Below, piece by piece: positions 34,406-44,289 of a stretch of DNA of 64,000 nt; the first letter of the stretch is position 1, and each line of letters opens with the position of its first letter. This stretch comes from Flavobacterium tiangeerense (GTDB lineage: Bacteria > Bacteroidota > Bacteroidia > Flavobacteriales > Flavobacteriaceae). The notes beneath the pieces are model-generated. The model ran no database searches, had not been told where the DNA came from, and saw only the letters and a list, made by a program, of their open reading frames with translations. A program made the position numbers and the translations under genes. The stretch lies in assembly GCF_007830355.1 (NCBI RefSeq), contig NZ_VLKO01000010.1, positions 1 through 64,000 of the forward strand, read 5' to 3'.

Positions 34406-37105
34406 TTATTCAATTACAATCTTTCTGACTTGTTTTCGCTCTCCGTCAATAACTGTTAACATATAAACTCCTGGATAAAGATTTTTCAATTGGATATTTT
34501 CATTAAAATTTGACTTGCTTTTAAAGTCATTTTCAAAAAGCTTTCTTCCTAATAAATCATTAACCATCACCTTTATTTCTGCATCGGATTTGGCGGTGAA
34601 TTGAATATTAAAATTCCCTTTATTTGGATTAGGAAAAACAACAAAATCATTGAGTTCAAAATCCGGTGTTGCTAAGGTGTATGTTTTTGTGCAAATTGTT
34701 ATTGATGCTGAATCTATTGTGCCAAAGTCACCTGAATCTAAATCACGAACACGCAACGTCCAATTTCCTTGCGGACTCAGCCCATTAAATTTAGACAATA
34801 ATTCAAATGGCGCTGCGGTTTGGGCTGTTTTCACTGAGCAATCAAGAGCACCTCCAAGATCATCATAGTTTAATACCAAACTATTGCTTGTAGACCCACA
34901 ACTTCTTTCAAATAATTTCACAACAGTCCCTTGTGGATTTAGCACTTCTATTTGCACATCACTCAAATAATCATGAGTAAAATTAATAGCTAAATTCACG
35001 TCAGATATCACTTCTGTTGCAGCCGGAACAGTTGTAGTTACAGCACGATACGTTGTTGATTCTGGTATAGAAAACGGTGTTGCAAAAGCATACGTATTAC
35101 ATGATGAAACAACAGAATACCCAATTGCAAAAGATGTACTGTTTACTGCATAATAAATATTTGCCGTTGGCTCAATTAAAATTCTGCAATCTCTAGCCGT
35201 TATATTTGGAACCGTAATTGTTTGCGAGCCGTCATTCGGAGTATTTGCAGCCAAAACGGTATTGAAATTTAATCCACCATCCGTTGAAAGCTTAATATTC
35301 ACATTCGCAGAACCGGTTAAAGTATTAGAATTATTTACGTTCCATGTGATTGTTTGCGTCGATCCTTGCAACCAACTTGAATTTTCAGTATTTTGTGATG
35401 TCACTTGAAATGGACCTGCTGCCCCACTTACGTTTACCATCATAATATCTGTATTTGTTTGTGCTGTCCCAAGAGCTGCATTATCCCTTCCCGTTAAAGT
35501 AAAAGCTAAGGCTCTTTCAATTGTAGAAACGGATTCCCAAGTCGTTGTTAATTCATTAGCCAAAACCGAACTTAAAGCAGGCATGTATCGAACCGGTGAA
35601 CTACTTGGATAAAAAGATCTAAAGTTTGGCCCAAAGCGTTTTGTAGGTGATGCAAAACTGAAATTACCATCCTCGTTTACCGCAGGGTCTACTGTATTTA
35701 TAGCCGTATCATTTTGCTCCCAACAATAAGTAATCACATCACCATTCAAATCAGAACCAGAACCTTTTAAGATAAATGCTGTCCCTTTAGGAATAGTGTA
35801 ATCTATACCTGCATTGATTGTTGGTGGACTATTAGTAAGAAGAGTACTTACAGGACAGGTTTTAGTCGATAGATTATCTTGTATTTGCTTTATGCTTGCA
35901 TAGGCAAAATAATCATCTGAATTATTTTGGACATTATAACCCGAAGTAATTCCTGCGTATGCCATGATAGTAGAACCGCTTCCTGGCTCCACATTTACGC
36001 CAGTATCCTCAATATCGAAAGAAAACGTATGGTTTGCTCCTAATTGATGTCCCATTTCATGAGCTACAAAATCAATGTCAAAAGTATCTCCTTGAGGTAT
36101 ACCATCACTTGGCGAAGTAAAAGCACTTCCTTTTCCCTCAGGAACAACATCATTAGGATTTACACACACACAGCCTATACAACCAGCATTTCCACCACCA
36201 CCATTTGCCCCAAACAAATGACCTATATCATAACCGGCATTTGTTATTGTAGCGGTTAAATTTTCTTGCAATTCCAAGTTCCATGTACCCGCCGCTCCTT
36301 CTGTGGAAGCTGAATACGGATCTGTAGCGGCATCCGTATAAATTATAAGATTGTTATTGGCAATAATACTCAGTTTTATGGCTAAATCTTTATTGAAAAT
36401 ACCATTAACCCTTGTCATGGTAGCATTCATGGCAGCCAAAGCATTTGCAACGGTCCCTCCATGAAATGCGGTATACTCGCCAGTACAAGACAACGCTAAT
36501 CTAAACGTTTTGAAAACTTTATTATTTGCAGCTATTTTACCTGTCTTGTTTAAAAGTTCTTTATTCAAAGCAACATCTTCTGTTTTACAAGTGAAAGGCA
36601 AACTTCCTCGAACTCTACTTTTGGAATCAAAAAGAACATAAACAGTATGATCTTTCGAATAAGGCTCTATAAATTCAGAGCCGCTTTCCCCTCTAAGAAT
36701 CATAGTCTGAATACCTTTTGGTGACAAACTAAAATACAACGAAGCTTTTCGATCAGTAATCCCAATACCGTTGTAGGCTCTTATATCTGGATTCTGTGCT
36801 TGCAATTCGGGTTCAAAATTAGAAGATTCCCAAACCCAAAATTTTTCTAACTCACCTTTCATGTTGGGTATCGTAATTTCAATTCTGCTCTGTTTTGAAG
36901 TCTTATTCTGAAGTGTTTCTAAAGATTTTTTTATTGCAACTTCGTTTAAATTAAACAACAACTGCTTTTCAGTAAGAGGTTTATCATTAATTCTATTATA
37001 AACTGCAACTTTCTCTTGAACAATTCTTTTCCAAAAAGAGCCATCTTGTGCATGGATTGCAGCACTGGAAAAAATAATTATAAAAAATAGTATAATTCTT
37101 TTCAT
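34406..37105 (-). CDS. Secreted reprolysin-type zinc metalloprotease with T9SS sorting domain
   Basis: An 899-residue secreted protease. After a signal peptide (cleavage near residue 20) and a propeptide-like region, the zinc-binding motif HEMGHQLGANH (H349, E350, H353, H359) identifies a metzincin of the reprolysin-like M12B class. Cadherin/Ig-like segments follow. A P/proprotein-convertase-like domain lies at about 660-800 ('SIPESTTYRAVTT...NFTHDYLSDVQIEVLNPQGT'). The C-terminal 80 residues form a type-A sorting domain ('FVVFPNPNKGNFNIQF' to 'GVYMLTVIDGERKQVRKIVIE'), directing type IX secretion. Likely an extracellular protein-degrading enzyme. Confidence 0.92.
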   Translation of the reverse strand: MKRIILFFIIIFSSAAIHAQDGSFWKRIVQEKVAVYNRINDKPLTEKQLLFNLNEVAIKKSLETLQNKTSKQSRIEITIPNMKGELEKFWVWESSNFEPELQAQNPDIRAYNGIGITDRKASLYFSLSPKGIQTMILRGESGSEFIEPYSKDHTVYVLFDSKSRVRGSLPFTCKTEDVALNKELLNKTGKIAANNKVFKTFRLALSCTGEYTAFHGGTVANALAAMNATMTRVNGIFNKDLAIKLSIIANNNLIIYTDAATDPYSASTEGAAGTWNLELQENLTATITNAGYDIGHLFGANGGGGNAGCIGCVCVNPNDVVPEGKGSAFTSPSDGIPQGDTFDIDFVAHEMGHQLGANHTFSFDIEDTGVNVEPGSGSTIMAYAGITSGYNVQNNSDDYFAYASIKQIQDNLSTKTCPVSTLLTNSPPTINAGIDYTIPKGTAFILKGSGSDLNGDVITYCWEQNDTAINTVDPAVNEDGNFSFASPTKRFGPNFRSFYPSSSPVRYMPALSSVLANELTTTWESVSTIERALAFTLTGRDNAALGTAQTNTDIMMVNVSGAAGPFQVTSQNTENSSWLQGSTQTITWNVNNSNTLTGSANVNIKLSTDGGLNFNTVLAANTPNDGSQTITVPNITARDCRILIEPTANIYYAVNSTSFAIGYSVVSSCNTYAFATPFSIPESTTYRAVTTTVPAATEVISDVNLAINFTHDYLSDVQIEVLNPQGTVVKLFERSCGSTSNSLVLNYDDLGGALDCSVKTAQTAAPFELLSKFNGLSPQGNWTLRVRDLDSGDFGTIDSASITICTKTYTLATPDFELNDFVVFPNPNKGNFNIQFTAKSDAEIKVMVNDLLGRKLFENDFKSKSNFNENIQLKNLYPGVYMLTVIDGERKQVRKIVIE

Positions 37106-37125
37106 AATATCGTGATTTTAAGTTT

Positions 37126-37133
37126 CAAAATTA
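37126..37133 (-). promoter_or_regulatory. -7 element of the metalloprotease gene
   Basis: TAATTTTG on the minus strand fits TAnnTTTG, 20 bases before the ATG at 37105. Confidence 0.45.
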
Positions 37134-37289
37134 AAGCATTTATAGTAATGGTTGCTTCAAAATATTTAATAATTTAAGTCAAATAGTAGAAAATTAAGTA
37201 GTTTACTGTTTTAAATCCCATTTTTTATATTTTAATAAAAATTATATATAATTCAATTAGTCATACCGCTTCTTTTAAATAAGATACCT

Positions 37290-37297
37290 TAAATTTG
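37290..37297 (+). promoter_or_regulatory. -7 element of ribF
   Basis: TAAATTTG fits TAnnTTTG, 21 bases before the proposed TTG start at 37319. Confidence 0.55.
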
Positions 37298-37318
37298 CAC
37301 GATTATAAAACACTTGCT

Positions 37319-38245
37319 TTGAAGATTTTTCATTCTATAAACGACTTCCTGATTACCAAAAAAACAATTCTAACACTTGGTACGTTTGACGGTGTACACA
37401 TAGGTCATAAAAAAATCCTGCAAAAGCTCACGCAAAATACGCCTAATGAAGAGTATGAAAGTGTTGTTCTTACTTTTTTTCCCCATCCAAGAATGGTTTT
37501 ACAAGAAGACTCCAACATTAAACTACTCAATACGATTCAGGAAAAACAAGAATTACTGGAAGAAATTGGGATAGAAAACCTAGTCATTCACCCATTTGAC
37601 GAAGCATTTTCACAATTAACCGCCGAGGAGTTTGTAAAAACAGTACTGGTAGAAAAATTTCATATTAAAAAAATTATCATTGGGCATGACCATCGTTTTG
37701 GGAGAAACAGGACCGCTAATATTGATGATTTAATAGATTTTGGAAAAGAATATGGTTTTGACGTAGCTCAAATATCTGTGCAAGAACTCAATGAAATTTC
37801 AGTAAGTTCAACAAAAATTCGCAACGCAATTCTTAATGGGAAGATACAACTTGCCAACGACTATCTTGGCTATTCCTATTTTATTACGGGGACTGTCGTA
37901 CAAGGAAAACAACTAGGACGCACTATAGGTTTTCCTACCGCTAATATCAAAATAGAGGAGAACTATAAGCTGATACCACAAAACGGAGTATATCTTGTAC
38001 AAGCAAGTATCAATTCTCAAATTATAAATGGCATGATGAACATAGGCACAAACCCTACTGTAGGCGGCCAAGAACAGTCAATAGAAATTCATTTTTTAGA
38101 CTTTCAGGCTGATTTATACCATCAAGAATTAAAAATTTCAATTTTACATCGAGTTCGAGACGAAGAAAAGTTTAGTTCCATACAATTACTACAAGAACAA
38201 TTGCAAAAAGATAAAATAGTTGCAAAAAATTATTTTAAAAAATAA
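37319..38245 (+). CDS. ribF: Bifunctional riboflavin kinase / FAD synthetase
   Basis: A 308-residue enzyme that makes FMN from riboflavin and then FAD. The N-terminal nucleotidyltransferase has 'LTLGTFDGVHIGHKKIL' and 'IIGHDHRFGRNRTANID' and the 'ISVSSTKIRNAI' segment. The C-terminal flavokinase has 'GRTIGFPTANIKI' and 'NGVYLVQASI...MNIGTNPTVGG'. No ATG exists near the N-terminus. The first in-frame TTG (37295) lies within the -7 element, so the second TTG at 37319 (giving MKIFHSINDF) is the likely start. Confidence 0.94.
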   Translation: MKIFHSINDFLITKKTILTLGTFDGVHIGHKKILQKLTQNTPNEEYESVVLTFFPHPRMVLQEDSNIKLLNTIQEKQELLEEIGIENLVIHPFDEAFSQLTAEEFVKTVLVEKFHIKKIIIGHDHRFGRNRTANIDDLIDFGKEYGFDVAQISVQELNEISVSSTKIRNAILNGKIQLANDYLGYSYFITGTVVQGKQLGRTIGFPTANIKIEENYKLIPQNGVYLVQASINSQIINGMMNIGTNPTVGGQEQSIEIHFLDFQADLYHQELKISILHRVRDEEKFSSIQLLQEQLQKDKIVAKNYFKK

Positions 38246-38335
38246 TAGGTTAACATATTTATTGACTTTTTTTAATTAAATTTGAGTGTTACACTTTGTT
38301 TATCAACATGATATATTAATTTAAAAATTTGCAAT

Positions 38336-38791
38336 ATGAAACTTCCAAAAGAATTATTAAACGGATTGATTATTATTTTAGGAATAGGCCTTTATTTTTT
38401 AGTGATGGAACTACTAGGATTAGCAGACAACCCTATATTGAGAGTTTTTAATGTCCTTTTTATTTTTTATGGCACCAATAAAACTTTAAAAGAAAATTAC
38501 GCTGAAGGAAACATAGTTTTGGTTTCTAATGCTGCATCTGCCTTTGGAACTGCATTCACAGGGGTTATTCTTAGCATTGCAGCACTTATTGTTTACAGCT
38601 ATGCAAAAGGGGGAGAAGCCTATATTGGATCACTATCAAAAACATTTTTATTTGGTGGAGAACCTACCGTTATGACGTATTCCATTTCTCTTTTATTTGA
38701 AGGAATCAGCTCAGCTGTCATAGTAACATTTATGCTGTTATTGTACTGGGATACCCGATACTCCAGCGATAAACATGGAGCTAAATCATAA
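38336..38791 (+). CDS. Small integral membrane protein of unknown function
   Basis: A 151-residue protein with four hydrophobic segments (about residues 9-27, 35-49, 64-89 and 115-137) and a short charged C-terminus. I do not recognise a characterised domain; it resembles small conserved flavobacterial membrane proteins, perhaps DUF4199-like. It lies alone between ribF and bioB with no clear promoter or terminator. Confidence 0.75.
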   Translation: MKLPKELLNGLIIILGIGLYFLVMELLGLADNPILRVFNVLFIFYGTNKTLKENYAEGNIVLVSNAASAFGTAFTGVILSIAALIVYSYAKGGEAYIGSLSKTFLFGGEPTVMTYSISLLFEGISSAVIVTFMLLLYWDTRYSSDKHGAKS

Positions 38792-38953
38792 AAAAACATT
38801 CTTTATAAGTACAGGAACAGTAATGATTAACTTTTTTAAATCCAGCAAAGTACTGAATTGAGAGGTAAATTAGTATGTTTTTACTTTTATTGTAAACAAC
38901 TTCAAACAAATTTTGAGTCAACACATTGCTTTTCTCTTTTCGAAAGGTAAGCA

Positions 38954-38984
38954 TTGTTACTTTAGAACAATTTAACTACTTTTG
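38954..38984 (+). promoter_or_regulatory. Promoter of bioB
   Basis: TTG (38954-38956), 20 bases, TACTTTTG (38977-38984) fits the bacteroidete consensus, 21 bases before the ATG at 39006. An inverted pair TTGTT/AACAA (38954-38970) overlaps the -33 element and could be a regulator site; this part is speculative. Confidence 0.7.
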
Positions 38985-39005
38985 ATGCATCAAAAATATG
39001 TATCG

Positions 39006-40091
39006 ATGAGCATTAAAAGACACAATTGGACAAAAGACGAAATAATCGCAATATATAACAAACCCTTAATGGATTTGCTTTATGAAGCAGCCACTATTCA
39101 CAGAGAACATCATGACCCAAATGTAGTTCAAGTATCTACACTATTATCAATAAAAACTGGTGGATGCCCTGAAGATTGTGGTTATTGCCCACAAGCAGCT
39201 CGCTACCACACTGAGATTGAAGGCAACGACTTAATGTCTGTAAGCCAAGTAAAAGCACAAGCATTACGTGCAAAATCTAGTGGTTCATCAAGAGTTTGTA
39301 TGGGAGCTGCTTGGAGAAATGTAAAAGACGGGCCAGAATTTGACCAAGTTCTTGAAATGGTTCGTACCATCAACAAACTAGACATGGAGGTTTGTTGCAC
39401 CCTTGGTATGATTACTGAAAATCAAGCCCAACGCCTTGCTGAAGCAGGTTTATACGCCTACAATCACAATCTTGACACTAGTGAAGAATATTATAAAGAA
39501 GTAATATCTACACGTGGTTTTGAAGACCGCATACAAACCATTGAAAACGTTCGTAAAACTAACGTTACAGTGTGTAGCGGTGGTATTATAGGAATGGGAG
39601 AAAGCATTGAAGACAGAGCTGGTATGCTTGTCGCGCTTTCTACATTAAATCCGCAACCGGAATCGGTACCAATAAATGCGCTAGTAGCAGTTGAAGGAAC
39701 TCCGATGGAGGAAGAAAAACCAGTTGAAATTTGGGAAATGATACGAATGGTAGCCACTACTAGAATCATTATGCCAGAAACTCAAGTACGACTATCAGCA
39801 GGTAGAATGAATATGAGCCGTGAAGGTCAAGCCATGTGCTTTTTTGCGGGTGCCAATTCTATTTTTGCGGGTGACAAATTATTAACAACACCTAATCCTG
39901 ATGTAAATGAGGATATGAAAATGTTTGAAATGTTAGGTTTAAATCCTCAAAAACCATTTACGAAAGTTTCACAACCTCAAACAGTAGAGGCCGAAGACTC
40001 TCAATATGCACCTCTTGGAGAAAAACCTAAATGGTCAAGACCAGGACACACTATAGAAAGAAACCTTGAAGCTTCTGGAAAAGAAAAGTAA
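39006..40091 (+). CDS. bioB: Biotin synthase
   Basis: A 361-residue radical-SAM enzyme that inserts sulfur into dethiobiotin, the last step of biotin synthesis. The radical-SAM motif is C54-x3-C58-x2-C61 (GGCPEDCGYCPQ). The [2Fe-2S] ligands are expected in 'SRVCMGAAWR', 'EVCCTLGM', 'TVCSGGIIGMGE' and the Arg in 'VRLSAGR'. Longer starts (TTG 38982, ATG 38985) fall within or at the end of the promoter's -7 element and are rejected. The remaining bio genes lie 4 kb away on the other strand. Confidence 0.96.
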   Translation: MSIKRHNWTKDEIIAIYNKPLMDLLYEAATIHREHHDPNVVQVSTLLSIKTGGCPEDCGYCPQAARYHTEIEGNDLMSVSQVKAQALRAKSSGSSRVCMGAAWRNVKDGPEFDQVLEMVRTINKLDMEVCCTLGMITENQAQRLAEAGLYAYNHNLDTSEEYYKEVISTRGFEDRIQTIENVRKTNVTVCSGGIIGMGESIEDRAGMLVALSTLNPQPESVPINALVAVEGTPMEEEKPVEIWEMIRMVATTRIIMPETQVRLSAGRMNMSREGQAMCFFAGANSIFAGDKLLTTPNPDVNEDMKMFEMLGLNPQKPFTKVSQPQTVEAEDSQYAPLGEKPKWSRPGHTIERNLEASGKEK

Positions 40092-40116
40092 CAAGTTACA
40101 TATTATTTTTACCCAT

Positions 40117-40153
40117 AAAAAAACTCCATTTCTTAAGAAATGGAGTTTTTTTT
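40117..40153. terminator. Bidirectional terminator between bioB and the LamG protein gene
   Basis: A perfect palindrome of about 18 bp per arm (AAAAAAACTCCATTTCTT and its complement) with T runs, between convergent genes. Confidence 0.85.
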
Positions 40154-40180
40154 ATATGAAATATTCAATGTGTATTTTTT

Positions 40181-43100
40181 TTAGTAGACAATTTTATTAG
40201 TGATTACATTTCCGTTTTGTAAAACTGTTTTTACAATCAACACTTGCGGAGCTACAGGCAAACTTGATATAGAAAACGTCAAAGCATCTACTTTTTGTTT
40301 TTCATAAATAGCAGTTCCTGATACAGTGTACACATAAATCTTATCAATAGACTCTATTCCCGAATCTACTTTGATTACCTTATTCTTTACTGAAACAAGG
40401 ACTTGATTTGACTTAACATCAACATCATCAACACCTAGCGTTTTATCAGTGTAACGCAATACAAATCTTTCGTTAAAAACACCTTTAGCGGTTTCAAAAG
40501 TGTAAGGCCCTTGATTTAAATTATGTGTTGTGTTTTTAATTTTATCTTCAAGATAAATTTTTCTAGAAGCCAATAACCCATCAACTTGATCTATACTTAT
40601 TGAAAAAGTCCCCTCAATTGTTGAGCTATACCCTAACGGAATTTCGTCATTTTCCTCAAAAGGCAAAGCTCTTCCTTGTATCGTTAACTTTTTGTTGTCA
40701 TTAACACTGTAAAAATCTACAAATCTATTCCCATTATAACTTACACCATCATATGTGGTATCATAACTATTTGTAGCACCTGTAATATAACCCACAAGCA
40801 TTTGCTTGAAAGCACCTTGTGTATTGGTTAGATTCAACCATAAACGGTGTTTTTCAAAACTTGAAGCAGTATTTGACTTCTTTGATGGAATTTTAAAAAA
40901 CTGACTATTATCTAAGATTGCGTTGAGGGCACCTAAGCGCATCCTATTGTTAAAAACAATTGTCGTACTAGTCATGTTTTCTAGAGTACCAGCAAAAAAG
41001 GCCTGTCCTGCGGCAATTTTCCCTGTCGGCCTATAAGGGTTTGTTACTGCTTTGTTCGGATCACTCTTTGCAACAGCAACTCCTCCTGTGGTATTATAAG
41101 TAGCGTAATCATCTGCTGAATAAGCATAAAAACCTGTTCCTGGGTTACTTACATTCTCGCCACGAGCAGTATTATGTGTCCAAAAATATAAGGTTCCAAA
41201 AAGTGCTTTAGAATTTGCTGCTAAGAACGCATCTGCATCAATCGCTGATGGGTAAGGATTGCCTATCAAATAAGGTTTATTAGGTACAACAGCACTAACT
41301 GATATCGGTCCGTTATCAGGAACGCCAATAAAAGATGCTATAAATGAACCAAGTGGTGTAGGAGGCATTGCTGTGCCCTCTGGAGCTCTAATGATGTAAC
41401 CCACACCCCTTTTCATTTGATTTTGTGGATTTTCAGGAAAATAATTATCCGTAGAAGGATCAAATGAATAGTAACTACCCGGGTCAGTATTAGGTGAAAC
41501 ATCAATTAACTTCTGGCCTAGAACTGGAGATGACCAATACGTATAATCAAATCTTTTTATCGGTGTTGTCTCTCTTATATATGTTATGTTACCAATATTA
41601 GCAACATCATTTATTTGTATTAAACTAGCGTTATTTTGAAAGGTTAGTGTACCATTAACGGTAAGTTTGTCCTGAAGTATTACACTAACTCCTGTTGACA
41701 CAACTGCATTTATACCCGTGTTAACAGTACAGTTACAAAGCTGAACATTAGCCGTTATTGGCGTATTTGAGTTGATAACACCTATCATATCAATTGTAGG
41801 TGATACTGACCATGTAGATCCTGTGTATGTAGTAATAGTTACGGGATCAATTACTACATTTCCGGTAGGAGATGAGGTACAACTCCCACTTTTAACAGCA
41901 AATTGATAGGTTCCTGGTGCTAAACCGGATATTGTAGTTTCTGAACCTGTACCATTAATTGACAGGCCTGACGAACCAGTTCTTATTAATGTCCAAGAAC
42001 CCGAAGGTAAACCAGTTAATTGCACACTTCCTGTAGGTGTGATACAATTTGGCTTTGTCATTACTCCAATTAAAGGAGTTGTAACATTATTTGTAGCACC
42101 AACAGTAAAAGGAGTTGTTCTTGAACACCCTTGATTAACTGTAATATTTAAATTATATACCCCAGGTTTAAGTCCTGTTAAAGACTTACTTGTTGAAGGA
42201 GTAAAACCTGATACACTAGATGTCCAATTGTAAGAACTTTGATCTACCCAAAGAGGCAATGTTACTCCACTAAAAACTCCATTATTAGGAGCGGGTGTTG
42301 TACTACTTATTGGAGCAACAGTTGTTCCCGTACCTTCAGTAAAATTATATCCAGCCAACAATCCTACTTGTTTAGAATTATATAGTATAAACCCCGAAGC
42401 CAAACCTTTTATTTCATCAATAGAGAGTGCTCTACCCCAAAAACCTACATTTGAAATCTCACCTACAAAACCAACACCACCAACATCTAAAACCCCCCAA
42501 CCTATTTTTGTTGAATAGGCTGTGTTACTTCCATAATTTGACGTTGTACTATTTACAGATCCAACTTCATTTCCATCAACATAAAGCTTTAAAGATGTAC
42601 CATTCCCCACAGCTGCAATATGATGCCAAGCGTTATCACTTGGATAATTTGCTAATGGATACCTAACAGTTCCACCTCCAGCAGTATAACACAATAAATT
42701 ATCACCCTCAAAGCCAAACTCAACAACATCGTTTTGCCCAAATAATGACATTCTGTTTCTATACTTGGTCTTATCAAATTTTATCCAACCTTCTGCTGAA
42801 AACCGGCTTCTATTAGATAATAATCTGCCACCCAAATCAACGTGAGGATCTGCTGGAGTTGCAGCTGTTGTTGTCTTCACACCATTAAACACTAAAGATG
42901 ATGGATAAAATTGATTCGTAATAGCTATACTACCATTAGAATCATCCGTACAAGAGGCATTAGTTATGTTTGCCGTAGGAACGACTGGAACTTTATAAAA
43001 CAAAACACTTGTATTTGGATTTTGTAAAGTAGCTGGACAACTGTTACTTGCAGTTACCGAAACCAATGTAAATGGTGTTGTTTGAGTAAGTACATCATTG

Positions 43101-43348
43101 ATAATGATATCAGAATTGCTTGTGTAATTAAGAACCGTAGTCTGTACATTTGTTATTTCATTTCTATAAACTACTGTAAAAGGACTTACCCCACCCAATA
43201 TTGTAACTTTCAATTTAATTGCTCCAGGAGAAATTATATTGCAAGATGAATTTGTACTTGAAATTGAAGCTGTATAGCTAACACATTGTCCAAAAGCTGG
43301 AAGTAAAATAAAAAGGAAAAAGATTGTGCTGAGTATTTTTTTATTCAT
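40181..43348 (-). CDS. Large secreted LamG-domain protein with T9SS sorting domain
   Basis: A 1055-residue secreted protein with a signal peptide (cleavage near residue 20, FGQ). A LamG/concanavalin-like domain lies at about 130-300 ('FSAEGWIKFDKTKYRNRMSLFGQND', 'WHHIAAVGNGTSLKLYVDGNEVGS'). Ig-like 'PNCITPTGSVQLTGLPSGSW' repeats lie at about 370-480. A long region follows that resembles flavobacterial surface proteins, and the C-terminus is a sorting domain ('VDDVDVKSNQVLVSVKNKVIKV' to 'VLQNGNVITNKIVY'). It probably binds carbohydrate or acts in adhesion; the ligand is unknown. Confidence 0.88.
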   Translation of the reverse strand: MNKKILSTIFFLFILLPAFGQCVSYTASISSTNSSCNIISPGAIKLKVTILGGVSPFTVVYRNEITNVQTTVLNYTSNSDIIINDVLTQTTPFTLVSVTASNSCPATLQNPNTSVLFYKVPVVPTANITNASCTDDSNGSIAITNQFYPSSLVFNGVKTTTAATPADPHVDLGGRLLSNRSRFSAEGWIKFDKTKYRNRMSLFGQNDVVEFGFEGDNLLCYTAGGGTVRYPLANYPSDNAWHHIAAVGNGTSLKLYVDGNEVGSVNSTTSNYGSNTAYSTKIGWGVLDVGGVGFVGEISNVGFWGRALSIDEIKGLASGFILYNSKQVGLLAGYNFTEGTGTTVAPISSTTPAPNNGVFSGVTLPLWVDQSSYNWTSSVSGFTPSTSKSLTGLKPGVYNLNITVNQGCSRTTPFTVGATNNVTTPLIGVMTKPNCITPTGSVQLTGLPSGSWTLIRTGSSGLSINGTGSETTISGLAPGTYQFAVKSGSCTSSPTGNVVIDPVTITTYTGSTWSVSPTIDMIGVINSNTPITANVQLCNCTVNTGINAVVSTGVSVILQDKLTVNGTLTFQNNASLIQINDVANIGNITYIRETTPIKRFDYTYWSSPVLGQKLIDVSPNTDPGSYYSFDPSTDNYFPENPQNQMKRGVGYIIRAPEGTAMPPTPLGSFIASFIGVPDNGPISVSAVVPNKPYLIGNPYPSAIDADAFLAANSKALFGTLYFWTHNTARGENVSNPGTGFYAYSADDYATYNTTGGVAVAKSDPNKAVTNPYRPTGKIAAGQAFFAGTLENMTSTTIVFNNRMRLGALNAILDNSQFFKIPSKKSNTASSFEKHRLWLNLTNTQGAFKQMLVGYITGATNSYDTTYDGVSYNGNRFVDFYSVNDNKKLTIQGRALPFEENDEIPLGYSSTIEGTFSISIDQVDGLLASRKIYLEDKIKNTTHNLNQGPYTFETAKGVFNERFVLRYTDKTLGVDDVDVKSNQVLVSVKNKVIKVDSGIESIDKIYVYTVSGTAIYEKQKVDALTFSISSLPVAPQVLIVKTVLQNGNVITNKIVY

Positions 43349-43818
43349 GCGGTATTATTAAGAGAGGTTAATCTTATTTTATATTAGGGGTCAGAATTTA
43401 ATAAAATCTAAATTTTTGAAATATACAATCACGTTTTAAATTAAAAACAAATTAATCGATATACTACTTGTTTTAACGATGAAGTGCTCTAAATTCAACA
43501 TTAGTAATGCCTTATCAAAGCCGCCATTTAATTAAGGTTATCTAAATAATAAATTTAAAATTTGATACAAAAAAATACTGCTAGATATCTCTTAAAATGA
43601 CTTGAAAATTGTTTTAAACTTAATCTTATTTACGAATAATTTTACCAATCGGATTTAGAATGGAATCGCTGCCATTAAAATCTGTTTCTAAACAATTTAT
43701 AGCTTAATCACATCTTTTTTTATGTAAGGTTATCACATAAAGTTAGTTTTTACAAAAATTGATGCGCTAGGTTATTAGATACTATTGTTGCATTTTTGTT
43801 TACAAATTAACCTCAATC
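43349..43818. other. AT-rich divergent intergenic gap
   Basis: 470 bases between the LamG gene (minus) and recX (plus). AT-rich with no convincing frame, repeat or RNA. No exact TAnnTTTG element was found near either gene. Confidence 0.4.
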
Positions 43819-44289
43819 ATGAAAGAAGTATTCTCTATAAAAGAAGCAATTAAAAAGATAGAGCATTATTGCGCTTATCAGGAACGATGCCATGACGAAG
43901 TAGTTCAAAAACTGCGAACAATGAAAATGGATTCTGATGAAATAGAAACCATCATTGTAAAACTTATACAGGATAATTTCTTGAATGAGAGTCGGTTTGC
44001 CTGTAGCTTTGCTAGAGGAAAGCATCGCATAAAATTTTGGGGTAAAAACAGAATTGTAAATGAGCTCAAATTCAGAAACATAGGGCAATACAATATCAAT
44101 CTCGCGCTAAAAGAAATATCAAATGAAGAATATTTAGAAACTTTTGAAAAAATAGCCACACGAAACTGGGACAGCATCAAAGAAACCAATCTTCAAAAAA
44201 AGAGAAAGAAATTTTGTGATTATTTACTAAGAAAAGGATTTGAAAGCAACTTGATTTATGAAAAAGTAAAAGAATTAGAGGCTCAATAA
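43819..44289 (+). CDS. recX: Regulatory protein RecX
   Basis: A 156-residue all-helical protein of the RecX/OraA family that modulates RecA filaments. The pattern of three three-helix repeats is visible, with family-like segments 'CAYQERCHDEVVQKLRTMKMDSDEIETIIVKLIQDNFLNESRFACSFARGKHRIKFWGKNRIVNELK' and 'RKKFCDYLLRKGFESNLIYEKVKE'. The length is normal. Its 3' end overlaps the convergent ketoacyl synthase gene by 15 bases. Confidence 0.9.
   Translation: MKEVFSIKEAIKKIEHYCAYQERCHDEVVQKLRTMKMDSDEIETIIVKLIQDNFLNESRFACSFARGKHRIKFWGKNRIVNELKFRNIGQYNINLALKEISNEEYLETFEKIATRNWDSIKETNLQKKRKKFCDYLLRKGFESNLIYEKVKELEAQ

Noticed and set aside
38890..38900. TTGTAAAC-like half of a BirA operator upstream of bioB
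   Set aside because: The matching inverted half is absent at the expected distance, and the site is about 80 bases upstream of the promoter.
43813..44088. Minus-strand frame over recX
   Set aside because: Antisense shadow of recX; no family resemblance.
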